NCBI GenBank assembly: GCA_020721875.1 | Contig: DYLX01000003.1 | Span: forward strand, 76,510-140,509 | Length of the DNA stretch: 64,000 bases | Source: Leptospira biflexa | GTDB lineage: Bacteria > Spirochaetota > Spirochaetia > Treponematales > Rectinemataceae | Direction of reading: 5' to 3' | Part shown: in pieces, positions 44,164-55,065 of the stretch | How the letters are laid out: each line of letters opens with the position of its first letter | Numbering within the stretch: the first letter of the stretch is position 1 | Notes under the pieces: model-generated | Told to the model about the DNA's origin: nothing | The model's input: only the letters and a program-made list of their open reading frames with translations | The model's database searches: none | Program-made: the position numbers and the translations under genes

Positions 44164-45633
44164 TTAACCTTCCTTTTGTTGTGGCGCCGGGGCTGGCGCC
44201 TTCGCGTCGGCGGCCGCGCTGTTGGCAAACGACGATACCTGCGGCGCGTTGGCGGCCGATGCACGCGGCAGATACTTCTCGATGAGTGCCTGTGGAATTC
44301 TGACAAGTTCGGACTCGGGCAGAATCGACAGCATCTTCCAACCAAGATCGAGCGTTTGCTCGATGCTGCGGTTCTCGAATTCTCCCTGGGCGAGAAACTC
44401 GCGCTCGAATCGCTCGCCAAAGTTTAGGAAAATCTTATCGCGGTCGGAGAGCTCCTCCTCACCAATAATCGCCGCGAGGTCGCGCACCGAGCGCACATAA
44501 GCGTACGCCGAGAAGAGCTGGGCGGCGAGATCGCGGTGATCATCGCGGGTCATACCCTCGCCGATACCGTCTTTCATGAGGCGCGAGAGGCTTGGCAGAC
44601 CCGCGATGGGCGGGTAGATACCGCGCTGGGAGAGATCGCGTTCGAGGACGATCTGGCCTTCGGTGATGTAGCCGGTGAGGTCGGGTATCGGGTGCGAGAT
44701 GTCGTCGTTTGGCATTGAGAGGATTGGGAGCTGCGTGATCGAGCCCTCGCAACCTTCGATTTTGCCGGCGCGCTCGTAGAGCGAGGCAAGATCCGAGTAG
44801 AGATAGCCGGGGTAGCCCTTCCGCGAGGGTACCTCGTTCCGGGCAGCCGACACCTCGCGCAGCGCTTCGCAGTAATTCGTCATGTCGGTCATGACGACGA
44901 GAACGTGCATATTCTTCTCGTACGCGAGATACTCCGCGGCGGTCAAGGCCGTACGAGGTGTCACGAGGCGCTCGATCGAGGGGCTGTCCGCAAGCGAGAG
45001 GAACATGACAACGCGCGAGAGAACGCCCGACTTCTCGAAGGAGTCGATGAAGAAGCGCGCGACATCGTACTTGATGCCCATGCCCGCAAACACAATAGCG
45101 AACTGGCTCTCGCCGGAGAGCACCTTGGCCTGGCGTACAATTTGCGCCGCAAGCCTGTTGTGCGGCAGCCCGTTGCCGGAAAAAATCGGCAGTTTCTGCC
45201 CGCGAATCAACGTGTTCATGCCATCGATCGCTGAAATGCCGGTCTGAATAAAGTCGCGCGGATAAGTGCGTGCACTCGGGTTGATGGGGCGGCCATTCGT
45301 GTCACGTAGATCCGACGACATAATGGGCGGATACCCATCGATCGGTTCTCCCAGCCCATTGAAGATGCGCCCCACGATCGCGTCACCGACGCGGAAGGTC
45401 AGCGGTTTTTCGAGATATTCGATCCAGGAATCATCAATTGTAATACCTGTATTCTCGGAAAAAAGCTGAACCGCAACCGCTTGCTCAGAGATATCGACCA
45501 CCCTGCCGAGCCGGTACTCTCCTGTACGGTCTTTAACGCGTACGAGCTCGGAGAATCCAACGTTCTCCCTGTGCTCCGCGATCACAATCGGGCCGTCCGC
45601 CCGTAGAATACCGTGATATTCCAGGCCTCTCAT
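44164..45633 (-). CDS. ntpB: V/A-type ATPase subunit B
   Basis: A 489-residue non-catalytic nucleotide-binding subunit of the V1 hexamer. Conserved features include [42 protein letters not shown] (the degenerate P-loop region) and [20 protein letters not shown] near 325. The C-terminus has an extra Ala/Pro-rich tail. The start overlaps the subunit A stop by four bases. Confidence 0.96.
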   Translation of the reverse strand: MRGLEYHGILRADGPIVIAEHRENVGFSELVRVKDRTGEYRLGRVVDISEQAVAVQLFSENTGITIDDSWIEYLEKPLTFRVGDAIVGRIFNGLGEPIDGYPPIMSSDLRDTNGRPINPSARTYPRDFIQTGISAIDGMNTLIRGQKLPIFSGNGLPHNRLAAQIVRQAKVLSGESQFAIVFAGMGIKYDVARFFIDSFEKSGVLSRVVMFLSLADSPSIERLVTPRTALTAAEYLAYEKNMHVLVVMTDMTNYCEALREVSAARNEVPSRKGYPGYLYSDLASLYERAGKIEGCEGSITQLPILSMPNDDISHPIPDLTGYITEGQIVLERDLSQRGIYPPIAGLPSLSRLMKDGIGEGMTRDDHRDLAAQLFSAYAYVRSVRDLAAIIGEEELSDRDKIFLNFGERFEREFLAQGEFENRSIEQTLDLGWKMLSILPESELVRIPQALIEKYLPRASAANAPQVSSFANSAAADAKAPAPAPQQKEG

Positions 45634-47405
45634 GCTGAAACCGCTCCTTGTGTCGGCGCGCCAAGCTGCGAGAATGCAGCGCGAATCTCCTGAATCACCG
45701 CCTGCCCTTCGTTCACCTTTTCATTCTCGAGCGAACTCTTGAGACGTACAATCTTCTCGCGAACCGAGAGGGCGGAAATCTTGGGAAGCGGAGTGCCTGA
45801 TTTGATCGCGTCTTCCGCGAGTTCGTGGAAGGTCAGAATGCAGGCGAGGAGAAGCGTCTGCTTCGGCGGCGCACAGTACATATCGACCTTGTCGAAACTG
45901 CTCTGCTGTAGAAAGCCGTTCTTGATCATCTCGGCGGTAAGGAGGATGAGACGCTGTTCATCAGGGAGAGCGTCGGGGCCGACAAGCCGCACGATATCCG
46001 CCAGCCGCCGCTCCCGCTTCAGAATATCCATCGTTTTCGTCCTGAGCGTGTCCCAGGTTGAATCGATTGAGTCCCAGAATGGAATTAAATCTTCGGTGTA
46101 CTCACTGTAGGAGTCATTCCACGAGATCGCCGGGTAGTGACGCGCGTTCGCGAGATCCCTGTCGAGCGCCCAAAAGCAGCGGATGAAGCGCTTCGTGTGT
46201 TGAGTGACAGGCTCGGAGAAGTCGCCGCCGGGGGGCGAGACCGCGCCGATGATTGTAACTGAGCCTTTCTTGCCCTCGAGCGTGGTGACCATGCCGCCGC
46301 GCTCATAGAATTCGGCAAGCCGCGTGGGCAGGTAGGCCGGGAAGCCCTCCTCGGCAGGCATCTCCTCGAGACGCCCTGAAAGCTCGCGCAGCGCTTCGGC
46401 CCAGCGCGAGGTCGAGTCGGCCATAACGGCGACATGGTAGCCCATGTCGCGGTAATACTCCGCGATCGTGATACCAGTGTAAATCGAGACCTCCCGTGCC
46501 GCGACCGGCATGTTCGAGGTGTTCGCGATGAGGATGGTGCGCTCCATGAGCGAGCGCCCGGTGCGTGGGTCGATGAGTGTGGGGAACTCCGTGAGTACTT
46601 CGGTCATCTCGTTGCCGCGCTCGCCGCAGCCAATGTAGACGATGATATCTGCGTCGCACCATTTGGCGATCGCGTGTTGGGTCATCGTCTTGCCCGTGCC
46701 GAATCCGCCCGGAATCGCGGCGCTTCCTCCTTTCGCGAGGGGGAAGAGCACGTCGATTACGCGAAGTCCCGTCACGAGCGGCTCGTTCGTCACCTGCTTT
46801 TCCTTGAAGCCGCGCGGCGAGCGCACCGGCCAGTAGGAAACAGAGGTGTACTCGCGGCCCTCGGCGGATTTAACGAGGGGGGCGGTGATGGTATAGTCGC
46901 CCTCGGGCGCGACATAGGATGCCGAGCTGGGCGGAACTGAAGCGTCGAAGACAAGCCGGTGCTGAATCGAGTCGGTTTCCTGAATCGTGCCGAAGACGGT
47001 GCCGGGTCCGATGGAGTCGCCAACCTTGAGCGAGGGCACGAAGTGCCATTTCTTTTTCATTTCGAGCGGCTCCCCGGCCAAGCCCGGCGCTAAAAACGCG
47101 CCCGACAGTCCCTTGAGCACCGGAAGCGGCCGTTGGATCCCATCGTAGATCGACCCGATGAGCCCTGGCCCGAGCGCCACCGACAGGGGCCTATGCAGAC
47201 ACTCTACCGGCTCGCCCACGCGCATCAGCGTGTTGTCCTCGTAAATCTGAATCGTAGCCTCGTCGCCTTTCAATTTGATTATCTCGCCGATGAGCCCTGC
47301 GCTTCCTACCTTGACTACATCATAGAGCCCTGCGTCCACGAGCCCGCGTGCATACACAACAGGCCCCGATATTCGAATGATTGTTCCGCTTTTCATTTCG
47401 CTCAT
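45630..47405 (-). CDS. ntpA: V/A-type ATPase catalytic subunit A
   Basis: A 591-residue catalytic subunit. Walker A is GGFGTGKT at 233-240; the non-homologous insert typical of A subunits lies at about 110-195; [13 protein letters not shown] and [22 protein letters not shown] follow. The ATG at 47405 is chosen because GGGAG lies six bases upstream and it overlaps the subunit E stop. It hydrolyses or makes ATP coupled to ion flow across the cytoplasmic membrane. Confidence 0.96.
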   Translation of the reverse strand: MSEMKSGTIIRISGPVVYARGLVDAGLYDVVKVGSAGLIGEIIKLKGDEATIQIYEDNTLMRVGEPVECLHRPLSVALGPGLIGSIYDGIQRPLPVLKGLSGAFLAPGLAGEPLEMKKKWHFVPSLKVGDSIGPGTVFGTIQETDSIQHRLVFDASVPPSSASYVAPEGDYTITAPLVKSAEGREYTSVSYWPVRSPRGFKEKQVTNEPLVTGLRVIDVLFPLAKGGSAAIPGGFGTGKTMTQHAIAKWCDADIIVYIGCGERGNEMTEVLTEFPTLIDPRTGRSLMERTILIANTSNMPVAAREVSIYTGITIAEYYRDMGYHVAVMADSTSRWAEALRELSGRLEEMPAEEGFPAYLPTRLAEFYERGGMVTTLEGKKGSVTIIGAVSPPGGDFSEPVTQHTKRFIRCFWALDRDLANARHYPAISWNDSYSEYTEDLIPFWDSIDSTWDTLRTKTMDILKRERRLADIVRLVGPDALPDEQRLILLTAEMIKNGFLQQSSFDKVDMYCAPPKQTLLLACILTFHELAEDAIKSGTPLPKISALSVREKIVRLKSSLENEKVNEGQAVIQEIRAAFSQLGAPTQGAVSA

Positions 47406-48001
47406 TTCGCGCTCCCAAAGAGTGCCGCCGCGAGTTCGCCGCGTTTTTCGTCGAGCAACCACTCGGTGAGCTCGGTCTCGGTGATCGAGATGTGGTAACT
47501 GCCATCGGCGGGCTCCACGATTAAGCCTCGCGCTTTCATAGTGGCATCCTCGATCAGCTCGGAGGTACTTCCCTTGGAGAAGAGGGCCCTTATCGCGCCG
47601 ATAGAACCAGCGTCCAGCCCACGCACGGCAACCTTAACCGAAGAGTTCTGGATGAGCTCAGCATGACGTGAAAGTCGCGCGACACACCACTGACCAAGTA
47701 TGGCGGGCTTTAACGATGCCACCGCGCCTTGGGTCACTTCGCGCAGGTGAGCGTCGCGATATTCGATATCGAGCCGCATCTTTTCCAGCGGTAGTCTAGA
47801 ACGCAGATCCTGTTCGGCGTGCTGTCGTTTCAGACTGTACTCTTGAGCGAGGACGTCGAGCGCTTCCTTGATCCTTTTGTCCGCCTGTGCTCGTAGCGCT
47901 GCGACTTCATCATTGGCTTTGCGGACAATCCTATCAGCGCGCTTGCGCGCGTCGTCGAGAATCTCTCGCTCCAATGTTTCAGTACCTCTGATTTCTTCCA
48001 T
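47402..48001 (-). CDS. ntpE: V/A-type ATPase subunit E (peripheral stalk)
   Basis: A 199-residue protein. The first 100 residues are a charged coiled coil ([24 protein letters not shown]), followed by a globular C-terminal domain ending in the typical [24 protein letters not shown]. The ATG at 48001 follows GGAAGAAG and removes an improbable Arg-rich N-terminal extension. It overlaps subunit A by four bases. Confidence 0.9.
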   Translation of the reverse strand: MEEIRGTETLEREILDDARKRADRIVRKANDEVAALRAQADKRIKEALDVLAQEYSLKRQHAEQDLRSRLPLEKMRLDIEYRDAHLREVTQGAVASLKPAILGQWCVARLSRHAELIQNSSVKVAVRGLDAGSIGAIRALFSKGSTSELIEDATMKARGLIVEPADGSYHISITETELTEWLLDEKRGELAAALFGSAK

Positions 48002-48011
48002 TGCTTCTTCC

Positions 48012-48359
48012 CTACTTGATCTTGATTCCGATTGCCTTCCGAACCGCGTCAACAAGGTGCGTGTGCTGTGCCGGAGAGCCCGAGAGCGGCGGAATCTCGA
48101 CAATGAGCGGAAATGCTCCGCTCAACTGCCACTCCGACAGCTCCTCACCGATCATGTCCGACACATCCTCGCTCAAAATGAGCATCTTGCAGTCCGACAG
48201 ATCCACTGGCCCTCTCTCGAGAGTACAGGCCTTGTCCCGCACGATTCCCCGGAAGGTCGCGATCGCGTCGTCGCGGCCCACGACAGACTTGCCCTTGATG
48301 CCTATCATGCCAAACGCGATGAGGATCTCTTCTTCAGCCAACACAAATATTTCTGCCAC
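48012..48359 (-). CDS. ntpF: V/A-type ATPase subunit F
   Basis: A 115-residue CheY-like small subunit of the central stalk. IFVLAEEEILIAFGMIGIKG at the start and CKMLILSEDVSDMI and FPLIVEIPPLSG later match the subunit F family, which regulates rotation. Ten bases separate it from subunit E. Confidence 0.9.
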   Translation of the reverse strand: MAEIFVLAEEEILIAFGMIGIKGKSVVGRDDAIATFRGIVRDKACTLERGPVDLSDCKMLILSEDVSDMIGEELSEWQLSGAFPLIVEIPPLSGSPAQHTHLVDAVRKAIGIKIK

Positions 48360-48458
48360 GTTTTCCTCTCGGAACCGATGCCAGTTTCGGTTCGCGGCGG
48401 CGTGCCATTGCGCTAAAGGAGGCGCTCGCGCGCGACCGTTAACGTTCCGCCGCCAATA

Positions 48459-48764
48459 TCACACAAAAAGAATGAGAACGGCGACCAGGAAGCCCCAGAG
48501 ACTGATACCTTCGGCGAGTCCTACATAGGGAAGAGCCTTGCCGGAGAGTTCGGGTTTCTCGGCCATCGCCCCCACCGCCGCCGCGCCAATCTGCGCCACC
48601 GCGAGGCCGCTGCCTAGAGTGGCCGCGCCCACCGCGATGCCCGCGCCGATGTATTTTCCCAGCTGAGCGGTCGCGCTCACCGCGGTTGTCGCCGCCTGAG
48701 TCTGCGCAAACGCGGCCACTGACGATGCGAATGCCATGATTCCGAACAATAGTTTCTTCTTCAT
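48459..48764 (-). CDS. ntpK: V/A-type ATPase rotor subunit K (proteolipid, two-helix form)
   Basis: A 101-residue proteolipid with an N-terminal signal-like segment (about 1-20, ending AFAQ) and then two membrane helices. Helix one holds Gln in LAVAQIGAAAVG and the loop is AEKPE; helix two holds the ion-binding Glu in GLAEGISLWGFL. The one-hairpin size contrasts with the four-helix NtpK of Enterococcus. A Gln plus Glu combination is compatible with Na+ binding, but H+ cannot be excluded. Confidence 0.93.
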   Translation of the reverse strand: MKKKLLFGIMAFASSVAAFAQTQAATTAVSATAQLGKYIGAGIAVGAATLGSGLAVAQIGAAAVGAMAEKPELSGKALPYVGLAEGISLWGFLVAVLILFV

Positions 48765-48819
48765 GCTGAAACTCCTTTCCTTCTATAAATATAGTTCATC
48801 ATTACAAATTTATGCGCCA

Positions 48820-50853
48820 CTATCCCGCAAACGACACCGGCTTGAAAGTCTTGCCGTTACGCGTGAAGAACTTCGAGAAGAACTCGTAGTACTGGAGTCT
48901 GACCACCTGGATGGTCACAATGAGTCCCTCGAGCCCGATGATGATCGAATTTCCGATCAAATAGATAAATATCTCCCAGAAGAGCCCCGTCGTCGTATTC
49001 CCTCTCACCAGCGCGCCCATCGTAAAAATCACGAAAGAAAGCACGGCGTGCGTCAGCGCGAAGGCGCCAACACGGAGGAAACTCAGGCTGTTGGAGGTGT
49101 AGTAGATGATAATCTCGAGAAGTTCGACCATGCTGCCGATAATAGCCTCCGAGGCCAAACGATGCTCCTCAGCCGCCTTGCCCTGAGCCTTGTCCACCAT
49201 TCCTTTGAGGGGTTCGGCGAACATGAGCACCACGAGCGGAATGCCGAGGCCAAAAATATCGATCAGCCCGAGCTTCCAACCTAGAATGATGCGCACCACG
49301 ATCCCCACCACCCACCAGAAGAAAATGGTGCCGGCGAGCCCGGTCTTCGAGAAAATCGCCTCTCCATATTCTTTGCGCTTCGCCAGGTTGATCATGTTGA
49401 TAATGAGGCCAGCCGAGTTGATGATGACGCCGATCGCAAGCGTGAACCCGAAGAAGTAGAACATCGCCTGCACATTGTTCTGCGGCATGAGCTGCAGAAA
49501 GCGGTCCTTCGGAGTACCTAGGAAGAAGCCCGTCAGCACACGTTCAAGCGGCGCGAGAATCGTGTCGTTTGCGAAGAAAGAGCTGTCGAGGAGGCCCATA
49601 GTCATCGAGCCAATACCCGCTGAGATAAAAGCGATCGAGTATTTCGCGTATTTACTGAGCAAACCCTTCTTTGCTCTCCGCATCGCGAGGCCCGCGGCAA
49701 GGATAACCGCGCCCTGACCGAAATCGCCAAACATTATGGCAAAGAGGAGTGTGAAGAAGAAGGCCACAAAGGGCGTGGGGTCTATGTCGCCGTAGAGCGG
49801 CGTGCCGTAGGACAGCACGATGCCCTGGAACGCGGCGACAAAGGGATTGTGCTTGAGGAGTACCGGAACTTCCTCGCTCGCCTCTTTGCCCTTTTTCTCA
49901 ATCGTCTCCTGGGGGTCGAACACGCGGATAGAGACGCGGTTGCCCATCATCGCGAGAAGATCTTTCGTTACGCGAGTAACGCGGTCGGCGGGCATCCAGC
50001 CCGCGAGGCGGTAGGCCCACTTTGTGCTCTCGAGCTTGTGCTCAACGAGGACAAGCGCCTGTTTGAGCCGCATCGAGGAGTATGTCGCCTGCCAGAGCGT
50101 GCCATAGTTGTTGGCGAGCTCCTTTTTCTCCGTGAGAAGAGACTCGAGGCGGAGTTTTTCGGCGCCATAGGCGCGCTCGAGCGCAGCTACCGCCTCGGCG
50201 GGTACACCCTGTACGCCCTTGGGCAGGGTTTTCTTCTCGAAACCCGCTTTGTTGAGCTCTGTTTCGAGGGCAAAGCGTCCTTTTCGGCTTGAGGCGGCGA
50301 GAATCGTCCCCTCGCTATCCAGCGGAATAAAGACAGCCCGCGTCCCAAGCGATTCTTCGAGCGCGCGCAGTTTATCTTTGGCAAGCGTGCCGATTTGAAT
50401 TGAGACAAAGGAGAATTTTTCGAACTCGCCGAAGGGGCGCGAGAGCCCCGAGAAAGCCTTGGCCTCGTGGATCGACTCGGCAAGTTGGTCGACTTTGGCA
50501 TCCTGCTCGTCGATCGTTTTCTTGAGTTCAACGCAGCGTCCATAAAGGAGATCGAGTTTAGCGAACATTGCCTCGTCGGGGATATGGGTTCCTTCCGCGA
50601 TATTCTGAGACGGCTGTGCCCCGAAGAAGGTGCCGATGAAGTCGAGCTTGCGCTGGGCATCGTCGAGCTTCATAGCCAACTCTTTGTCGCCATCGGTATC
50701 CACGGCACCCGCGAGTTTTCGCTGTGCGAGACGTTCGAGCTCGTCAGGATAGACGATCTGGAAGCAGTGCTGACTGGCGAGATACTCCAGCACCGCATCA
50801 ATGTCGGATTTAAGTAGCAAAAGTTCGACTCTGCGCATACTGACGCTGCTCAT
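48820..50853 (-). CDS. ntpI: V/A-type ATPase subunit I (membrane stator)
   Basis: A 677-residue subunit. The N-terminal cytoplasmic part (about 1-350) is partly coiled-coil; the C-terminal part has about seven to eight membrane segments, including FFFTLLFAIMFGDFGQGAV (about 366-385) and the conserved Arg-containing SLSFLRVGAFALTHAVLSF near 590, which lines the ion path. Its start overlaps the subunit C stop by four bases. Confidence 0.95.
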   Translation of the reverse strand: MSSVSMRRVELLLLKSDIDAVLEYLASQHCFQIVYPDELERLAQRKLAGAVDTDGDKELAMKLDDAQRKLDFIGTFFGAQPSQNIAEGTHIPDEAMFAKLDLLYGRCVELKKTIDEQDAKVDQLAESIHEAKAFSGLSRPFGEFEKFSFVSIQIGTLAKDKLRALEESLGTRAVFIPLDSEGTILAASSRKGRFALETELNKAGFEKKTLPKGVQGVPAEAVAALERAYGAEKLRLESLLTEKKELANNYGTLWQATYSSMRLKQALVLVEHKLESTKWAYRLAGWMPADRVTRVTKDLLAMMGNRVSIRVFDPQETIEKKGKEASEEVPVLLKHNPFVAAFQGIVLSYGTPLYGDIDPTPFVAFFFTLLFAIMFGDFGQGAVILAAGLAMRRAKKGLLSKYAKYSIAFISAGIGSMTMGLLDSSFFANDTILAPLERVLTGFFLGTPKDRFLQLMPQNNVQAMFYFFGFTLAIGVIINSAGLIINMINLAKRKEYGEAIFSKTGLAGTIFFWWVVGIVVRIILGWKLGLIDIFGLGIPLVVLMFAEPLKGMVDKAQGKAAEEHRLASEAIIGSMVELLEIIIYYTSNSLSFLRVGAFALTHAVLSFVIFTMGALVRGNTTTGLFWEIFIYLIGNSIIIGLEGLIVTIQVVRLQYYEFFSKFFTRNGKTFKPVSFAG

Positions 50854-51851
50854 ACCGTCTTACCTCCAGGAATCCACATTACCTTCGCCTTTTCCTCAGG
50901 AGCTACACCAAGCCGCACACTCTCGAGCACCGCGAGGAGCAGAGAAGTTTCATACTCCAGCAACTTGAAGTAGCAGTAGATGGGTGTGTAGCTGAATGGG
51001 TGGAGATGTAGATTTCGTCGTACCATGGCGAAAAGATCCTCTTGAGTGCGGATTTCTAGAATCGGGACATCGAGCACGGGACCAGTCTGCCCCTCTAGTA
51101 ATTGTTTGAGGGGCCAGTGCTCAAAGCTTTCAATTCTCTCAATATCGTACTGGAATGTCTGGAGCGCGAGTGTTGTAGTGTCGACGCTCTTCACCTCGAC
51201 GAACATGCCGGCCGCGTCCTGCTTTGTCATTCCATAGTAGCGGCGGATGCGGAGCGCCCACACGACATTCTGGTAGATGGTCTCCCAGCGGATGAGATCG
51301 AGAATCGTGCCGACCTTATGTTGATCGATCTTGTGCGCTGAGCTCCAGAGGCTCATATAATACTGCTGATCGAGGTGGTTTTCAGCCACCGCAATATTCT
51401 CGAGCGACTGGGCGTTCAGCCACGCGTAGGGCGTTCTACGGAACATATCGTCGATGCGCGGCCACTCCGAGAGAGCCTGATCGATGATACTTGAGCTGTA
51501 GGAAGTCTCCTCGGGTTTGGGTTCGCCCGCGCGGAGCCTGAAGAGCATCGATTTTATAACGCTGATCTCGTACTTCGAGATGAGCGCATGGATGAGTTCG
51601 CTCGATTCAGAGAAGGGTTTTGCAAGCCTGAGAAATGACTCGATGGATCTGGCGATGACTCTGCGTTCGGCCTCGAACACGAGCTTCGCCTCAGGTAGAT
51701 TCGGGGCTTCTTCGTTGAAAAGCGTTTTCCAGAGCGCCACAATACTGCCGGAAACGCGCATGAGTTCGCGTGCGGTGTCGCCCAGCCGCATCTTCGAAAA
51801 AGCCCCGCACACGCGGGCGTAGAGGTAGGAGAACTCCAGCGGCTCAGCCAT
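50850..51851 (-). CDS. ntpC: V/A-type ATPase subunit C (V0D/AC39 family)
   Basis: A 333-residue helical funnel protein connecting the central stalk to the rotor. It starts EPLEFSYLYARVCGAFSKM, which is typical of the family, and ends in the SLLLAVLESVRLGV segment. The ATG at 51851 is chosen over an upstream TTG. Sequence conservation is lower than for A and B, and the call leans partly on operon position. Confidence 0.85.
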   Translation of the reverse strand: MAEPLEFSYLYARVCGAFSKMRLGDTARELMRVSGSIVALWKTLFNEEAPNLPEAKLVFEAERRVIARSIESFLRLAKPFSESSELIHALISKYEISVIKSMLFRLRAGEPKPEETSYSSSIIDQALSEWPRIDDMFRRTPYAWLNAQSLENIAVAENHLDQQYYMSLWSSAHKIDQHKVGTILDLIRWETIYQNVVWALRIRRYYGMTKQDAAGMFVEVKSVDTTTLALQTFQYDIERIESFEHWPLKQLLEGQTGPVLDVPILEIRTQEDLFAMVRRNLHLHPFSYTPIYCYFKLLEYETSLLLAVLESVRLGVAPEEKAKVMWIPGGKTV

Positions 51852-51853
51852 GA

Positions 51854-52162
51854 TCAATCGCCTGAATGGATAAATTCTTGAACTTTCGCCACGAGCGCAT
51901 CAGGATGAAGCACGATCGAATTGAGGTTCGCTCGGTAATCGCTCATCTCTTTTTCACTTTGTGCCTCGATGGATTTTAAAAAGGCGGCAAGCTCTGCTTC
52001 GTGGGTTTTACGAGCCTCCACGAGCTTCTCGTTCTGCGTCGATTCCGAGGCGCTCTTAGCCTCGAGCATCATCGCTGAAGCCTTTTTCTCGGCTTCGGCG
52101 ATGATGTCGGCAGCCTGATGTTCGATCTCGACGAGCCTGTCGATGTTGTCGACTGTATCCAT
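51854..52162 (-). CDS. V/A-type ATPase subunit H/G (peripheral stalk coiled coil)
   Basis: A 102-residue protein, almost entirely charged coiled coil (VEIEHQAADIIAEAEKKASAMM). It fits the stalk subunit that pairs with subunit E. It is the first gene of the V-ATPase operon, two bases before the subunit C start, with a GGAAAGGGG site upstream of the ATG at 52162. Confidence 0.85.
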   Translation of the reverse strand: MDTVDNIDRLVEIEHQAADIIAEAEKKASAMMLEAKSASESTQNEKLVEARKTHEAELAAFLKSIEAQSEKEMSDYRANLNSIVLHPDALVAKVQEFIHSGD

Positions 52163-52280
52163 AACACACCCCTTTCCCATATATTCGATGGCACAGAAGG
52201 GTGCGGTCCCATCGGCCTGTTGCGGTCATACGGTGGAATCACACGAACATGCGATCACAGTGGACCGCTCTGGCGGCATC

Positions 52281-52769
52281 TCAGAACTGCTTCACCGCCT
52301 CTGTACTTTTCTCGAAGTCTCGAACCAGCGCATATACGCTCTCCGGCGAATTGGTCTGCATAAGTTTCTCCAGCAGCATCGAATCCTGAATGAGGCGCGC
52401 GATCTGCCTGAGGGCATCGAGGTGCGATTCGACCTCATTGGGAGGAGACACGAGAAGGAATACGAGATACACGGGATTGCCATCCAACGAACCGTACTCG
52501 ATTCCTTTTTTAGAGATGCCGAGTACGCCTCGGAGGCTATCGATATTCTTACAAGTAGCGTGGGGAACTGCGACACCTTTATAGATACCGGTTGACATTT
52601 TGTCCTCGCGTGCCCAGAGGGCATCGAGAACTTCTTCGCGAGGAAAAACTTTATCTTTAGGATAATTTTTCGCGAGCACATCGACGAGTTCTTCGAGAAG
52701 CTCGTCCTTGTCATCACTTTCTAATCCAATTTTTATTGTGGCCGGTTTAAATGCATTCTGCAAAATCAT
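52281..52769 (-). CDS. ptsN: PTS EIIA(Ntr)-like protein, PtsN family
   Basis: A 162-residue EIIA domain of the fructose/nitrogen PTS family. The phosphorylatable His70 is in VAVPHATCK, and FLLVSPPNEVESHLDALRQIARLI is the conserved C-terminal region. The ATG at 52769 aligns with usual PtsN starts. No EIIB or EIIC is nearby, so a regulatory rather than transport role is likely. It lies upstream of the V-ATPase operon on the same strand. Confidence 0.92.
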   Translation of the reverse strand: MILQNAFKPATIKIGLESDDKDELLEELVDVLAKNYPKDKVFPREEVLDALWAREDKMSTGIYKGVAVPHATCKNIDSLRGVLGISKKGIEYGSLDGNPVYLVFLLVSPPNEVESHLDALRQIARLIQDSMLLEKLMQTNSPESVYALVRDFEKSTEAVKQF

Positions 52770-52850
52770 CGCGACATCCCCTCTTGCGCGCTGGTGAAAG
52801 CCACTGTTTTTTCTCACAAAACACCTGACTCGAATCATCTACGCGCGTCG

Positions 52851-52881
52851 ATTATACTCAATAGTACTTGAAGTGGGGCAA
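52851..52881 (-). promoter_or_regulatory. Possible promoter of ptsN
   Basis: On the minus strand TATAAT (52856-52851) is preceded by TTGCCC (52881-52876) with a 19-bp spacer. The -10 is perfect but the spacing is long. Confidence 0.35.
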
Positions 52882-52897
52882 ATGGTTCAAGATGTTG

Positions 52898-54388
52898 TTA
52901 AAAATGGGAGTAATGGGATGCCAAAGGAAGTATGACGACCACTGTTGTACCCACGCCCAGCGCGCTCTTTATACGAATTTCCCCGTCATGGGCTTCGACG
53001 ATCTCCTTACAAATCGCTAACCCAAGCCCCGCGCCGCCACGCTCGCGGGATCGATCCGATTCCACACGGTAAAAGGGCTCGAACAATTTTGAGAGCTCGC
53101 TTTCAGGTATGCCGCACCCATGGTCCGCAATCTCAATGCATAATTGATTTCCTCTTCGAACACCGGATTGTTCGAAGGCTTTCCTGTCTCCCCCATCGCC
53201 GCTTTCGTTACGTTTGACCGAAATCGAAAGAAAAACTTCGTTACCTGAGAATTTTATCGCATTGTCAAGAATATTAAGGAATACTCGTATGAGGTAGTCG
53301 CGCACTCCTCTCGTTTTTAATGTTCTCTCATAGATCCTTTCAACATGAATATGTTTTTCAGGATTCGCATCGATCACCTGGTCTACGCATGAATCGATGA
53401 GTTCCTCAATTTCCAAGTCTTCGAACTTTGAGCTCAAGTCGGTGCTACCCGCCCTTGAGAGCAAAAGCAGATCAGCGCTCAGCCCGATAAGGCGCTCAAT
53501 ATCATCCTTCATGCTCACAAGGGCGGCTTCATACTCCGACGCAGATCGCGACCGGGAGAGCGCGACTTCAATTTTCCCCTTGAGCGCGGTGAGAGGCGTC
53601 CTTAGCTCGTGAGACGCATCCGCGGAGAATCGTTTTTCTCGATTGAAGGAGGCTTCAAGCCTATCGAGCATGGCATCGAAGGTCGCGGCGAGATTTCCGA
53701 TTTCATCGCGCGGGCCGTGGTAATGGAGACGATCGGAGAGCTGATCTTCGCGCACTCTCGCGGCGAGTTTCTCCATTGCAATGATGGGATTAAGCGCCCT
53801 CCACACGAGGAAAATCCCACCCAGTGTGGCGATTAAAAGAACAAAAGGGAGGGCGATAAAGGATCTCACCAGGAATCGCGAGAGTTGACTGCGCATTTCG
53901 GAGAGCGATTGAGCGATTTGCACGATATTTTTTCTAGGGGCGCCTGGTACGGCAAATTCCGCGGTAACAACTCGATACCAGACCCCCCTGCTTTGTGCTA
54001 TTTGAAACGCGAATGCCGCGGCGCTACTGCCCTGCCTCATTAGTGTGGTCTGTGGAATAAAGGGGATACTAGGAAAATCTTTCATAGTGTCGAGCACCAT
54101 GCCGCGCTCATCGACAATGCGAATAGTATAGGGATTTTTTATAGTTATAAGAGGCCGTATCGACGGCTCATTCACCGTCTGCAGAGCAAGATTGTTGTTT
54201 TCCACATCAATATTAGGGATGGCTTGGTTGAGTGCCGAGAGAAGCCCTGTATCGATCTGCGAAAGAAGATCCGCCCTGAACTCAAAATAGCTTATTGTTT
54301 CAAACCCAAGGAGAGAAATGGCAAAGATGAAAATATACCAGAGTGCAAGTCTGAATCGAAAGGGCAATGCGCGAGAGACTTTTGTCAT
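52898..54388 (-). CDS. Sensor histidine kinase, two-transmembrane HAMP type
   Basis: A 496-residue kinase: membrane segments at about 12-33 and 172-197, extracytoplasmic region between, HAMP to about 250, His260 in DASHELRTPLTALKG, then N box FLNILDNAIKFSG, EIADHGCGIPE (G1) and GGAGLGLAICKEIVEAH (G2). It follows its response regulator after two bases. The nearby small secreted acidic protein could be sensed or controlled by this system. Confidence 0.94.
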   Translation of the reverse strand: MTKVSRALPFRFRLALWYIFIFAISLLGFETISYFEFRADLLSQIDTGLLSALNQAIPNIDVENNNLALQTVNEPSIRPLITIKNPYTIRIVDERGMVLDTMKDFPSIPFIPQTTLMRQGSSAAAFAFQIAQSRGVWYRVVTAEFAVPGAPRKNIVQIAQSLSEMRSQLSRFLVRSFIALPFVLLIATLGGIFLVWRALNPIIAMEKLAARVREDQLSDRLHYHGPRDEIGNLAATFDAMLDRLEASFNREKRFSADASHELRTPLTALKGKIEVALSRSRSASEYEAALVSMKDDIERLIGLSADLLLLSRAGSTDLSSKFEDLEIEELIDSCVDQVIDANPEKHIHVERIYERTLKTRGVRDYLIRVFLNILDNAIKFSGNEVFLSISVKRNESGDGGDRKAFEQSGVRRGNQLCIEIADHGCGIPESELSKLFEPFYRVESDRSRERGGAGLGLAICKEIVEAHDGEIRIKSALGVGTTVVVILPLASHYSHF

Positions 54389-54390
54389 AC

Positions 54391-55065
54391 TCAGCCGTCC
54401 GCCGAAAATTTATAGCCTACACCACGGATCGTCTTGATGTGGCTTTTTGTCGGGTCGTCGTCGATCTTCTTTCGAAGGTAGCCGATATACACGTCTACAA
54501 CATTGGAACCCGCGTACGAATCAAAATTCCATATATGTTCAGCGATCTGTGTTCTCGTGAGTACTTGATCTGGATTGCGCATAAAATACTCGAGTATACT
54601 GAACTCTCTGCCGCTGAGCTCGACAATCTCCCCTTTGCGCCGCACCTCGTGTCGCACAGTGTCGAGCTCGATATCTTTGAACGAGATTACAGTTTCGACA
54701 CTGAGTGCCGGTCGCCGCAACAAAGCTCGAATGCGTGCGAGAAGCTCTGCGAAGGCAAATGGCTTTACCAGGTAGTCGTCTGCGCCGGCATCGAGTCCAT
54801 GCACTCTATCGTCGACAGCTCCACGAGCGGTAAGCATAATTACGGGAGTTTTATTTCCTGTTCTTCGAAGTTCGCCCAAAACCGTGAGTCCGCTCATACG
54901 CGGCAACATGATATCGAGAAGGATAATATCGTATCCCGCCCCGAGCGCGTACTCAAGGCCGGATTTGCCGTCGCGAGCGATATCTATCGCGTATCCCGCC
55001 TCGCTCAGACCCTGAGAGAGAAAATCGACAATACCTTTCTCATCTTCGACAATTAGAATTCGCAT
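54391..55065 (-). CDS. OmpR-family response regulator
   Basis: A 224-residue regulator with phosphoacceptor Asp51 (LLDIMLPRMSG), Thr and Lys at the usual positions (LTARGA, VKPFAF) and a winged-helix C-terminal domain ending KTIRGVGYKF. Its start codon at 55065 is clear. It forms an operon with the kinase downstream. Confidence 0.95.
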   Translation of the reverse strand: MRILIVEDEKGIVDFLSQGLSEAGYAIDIARDGKSGLEYALGAGYDIILLDIMLPRMSGLTVLGELRRTGNKTPVIMLTARGAVDDRVHGLDAGADDYLVKPFAFAELLARIRALLRRPALSVETVISFKDIELDTVRHEVRRKGEIVELSGREFSILEYFMRNPDQVLTRTQIAEHIWNFDSYAGSNVVDVYIGYLRKKIDDDPTKSHIKTIRGVGYKFSADG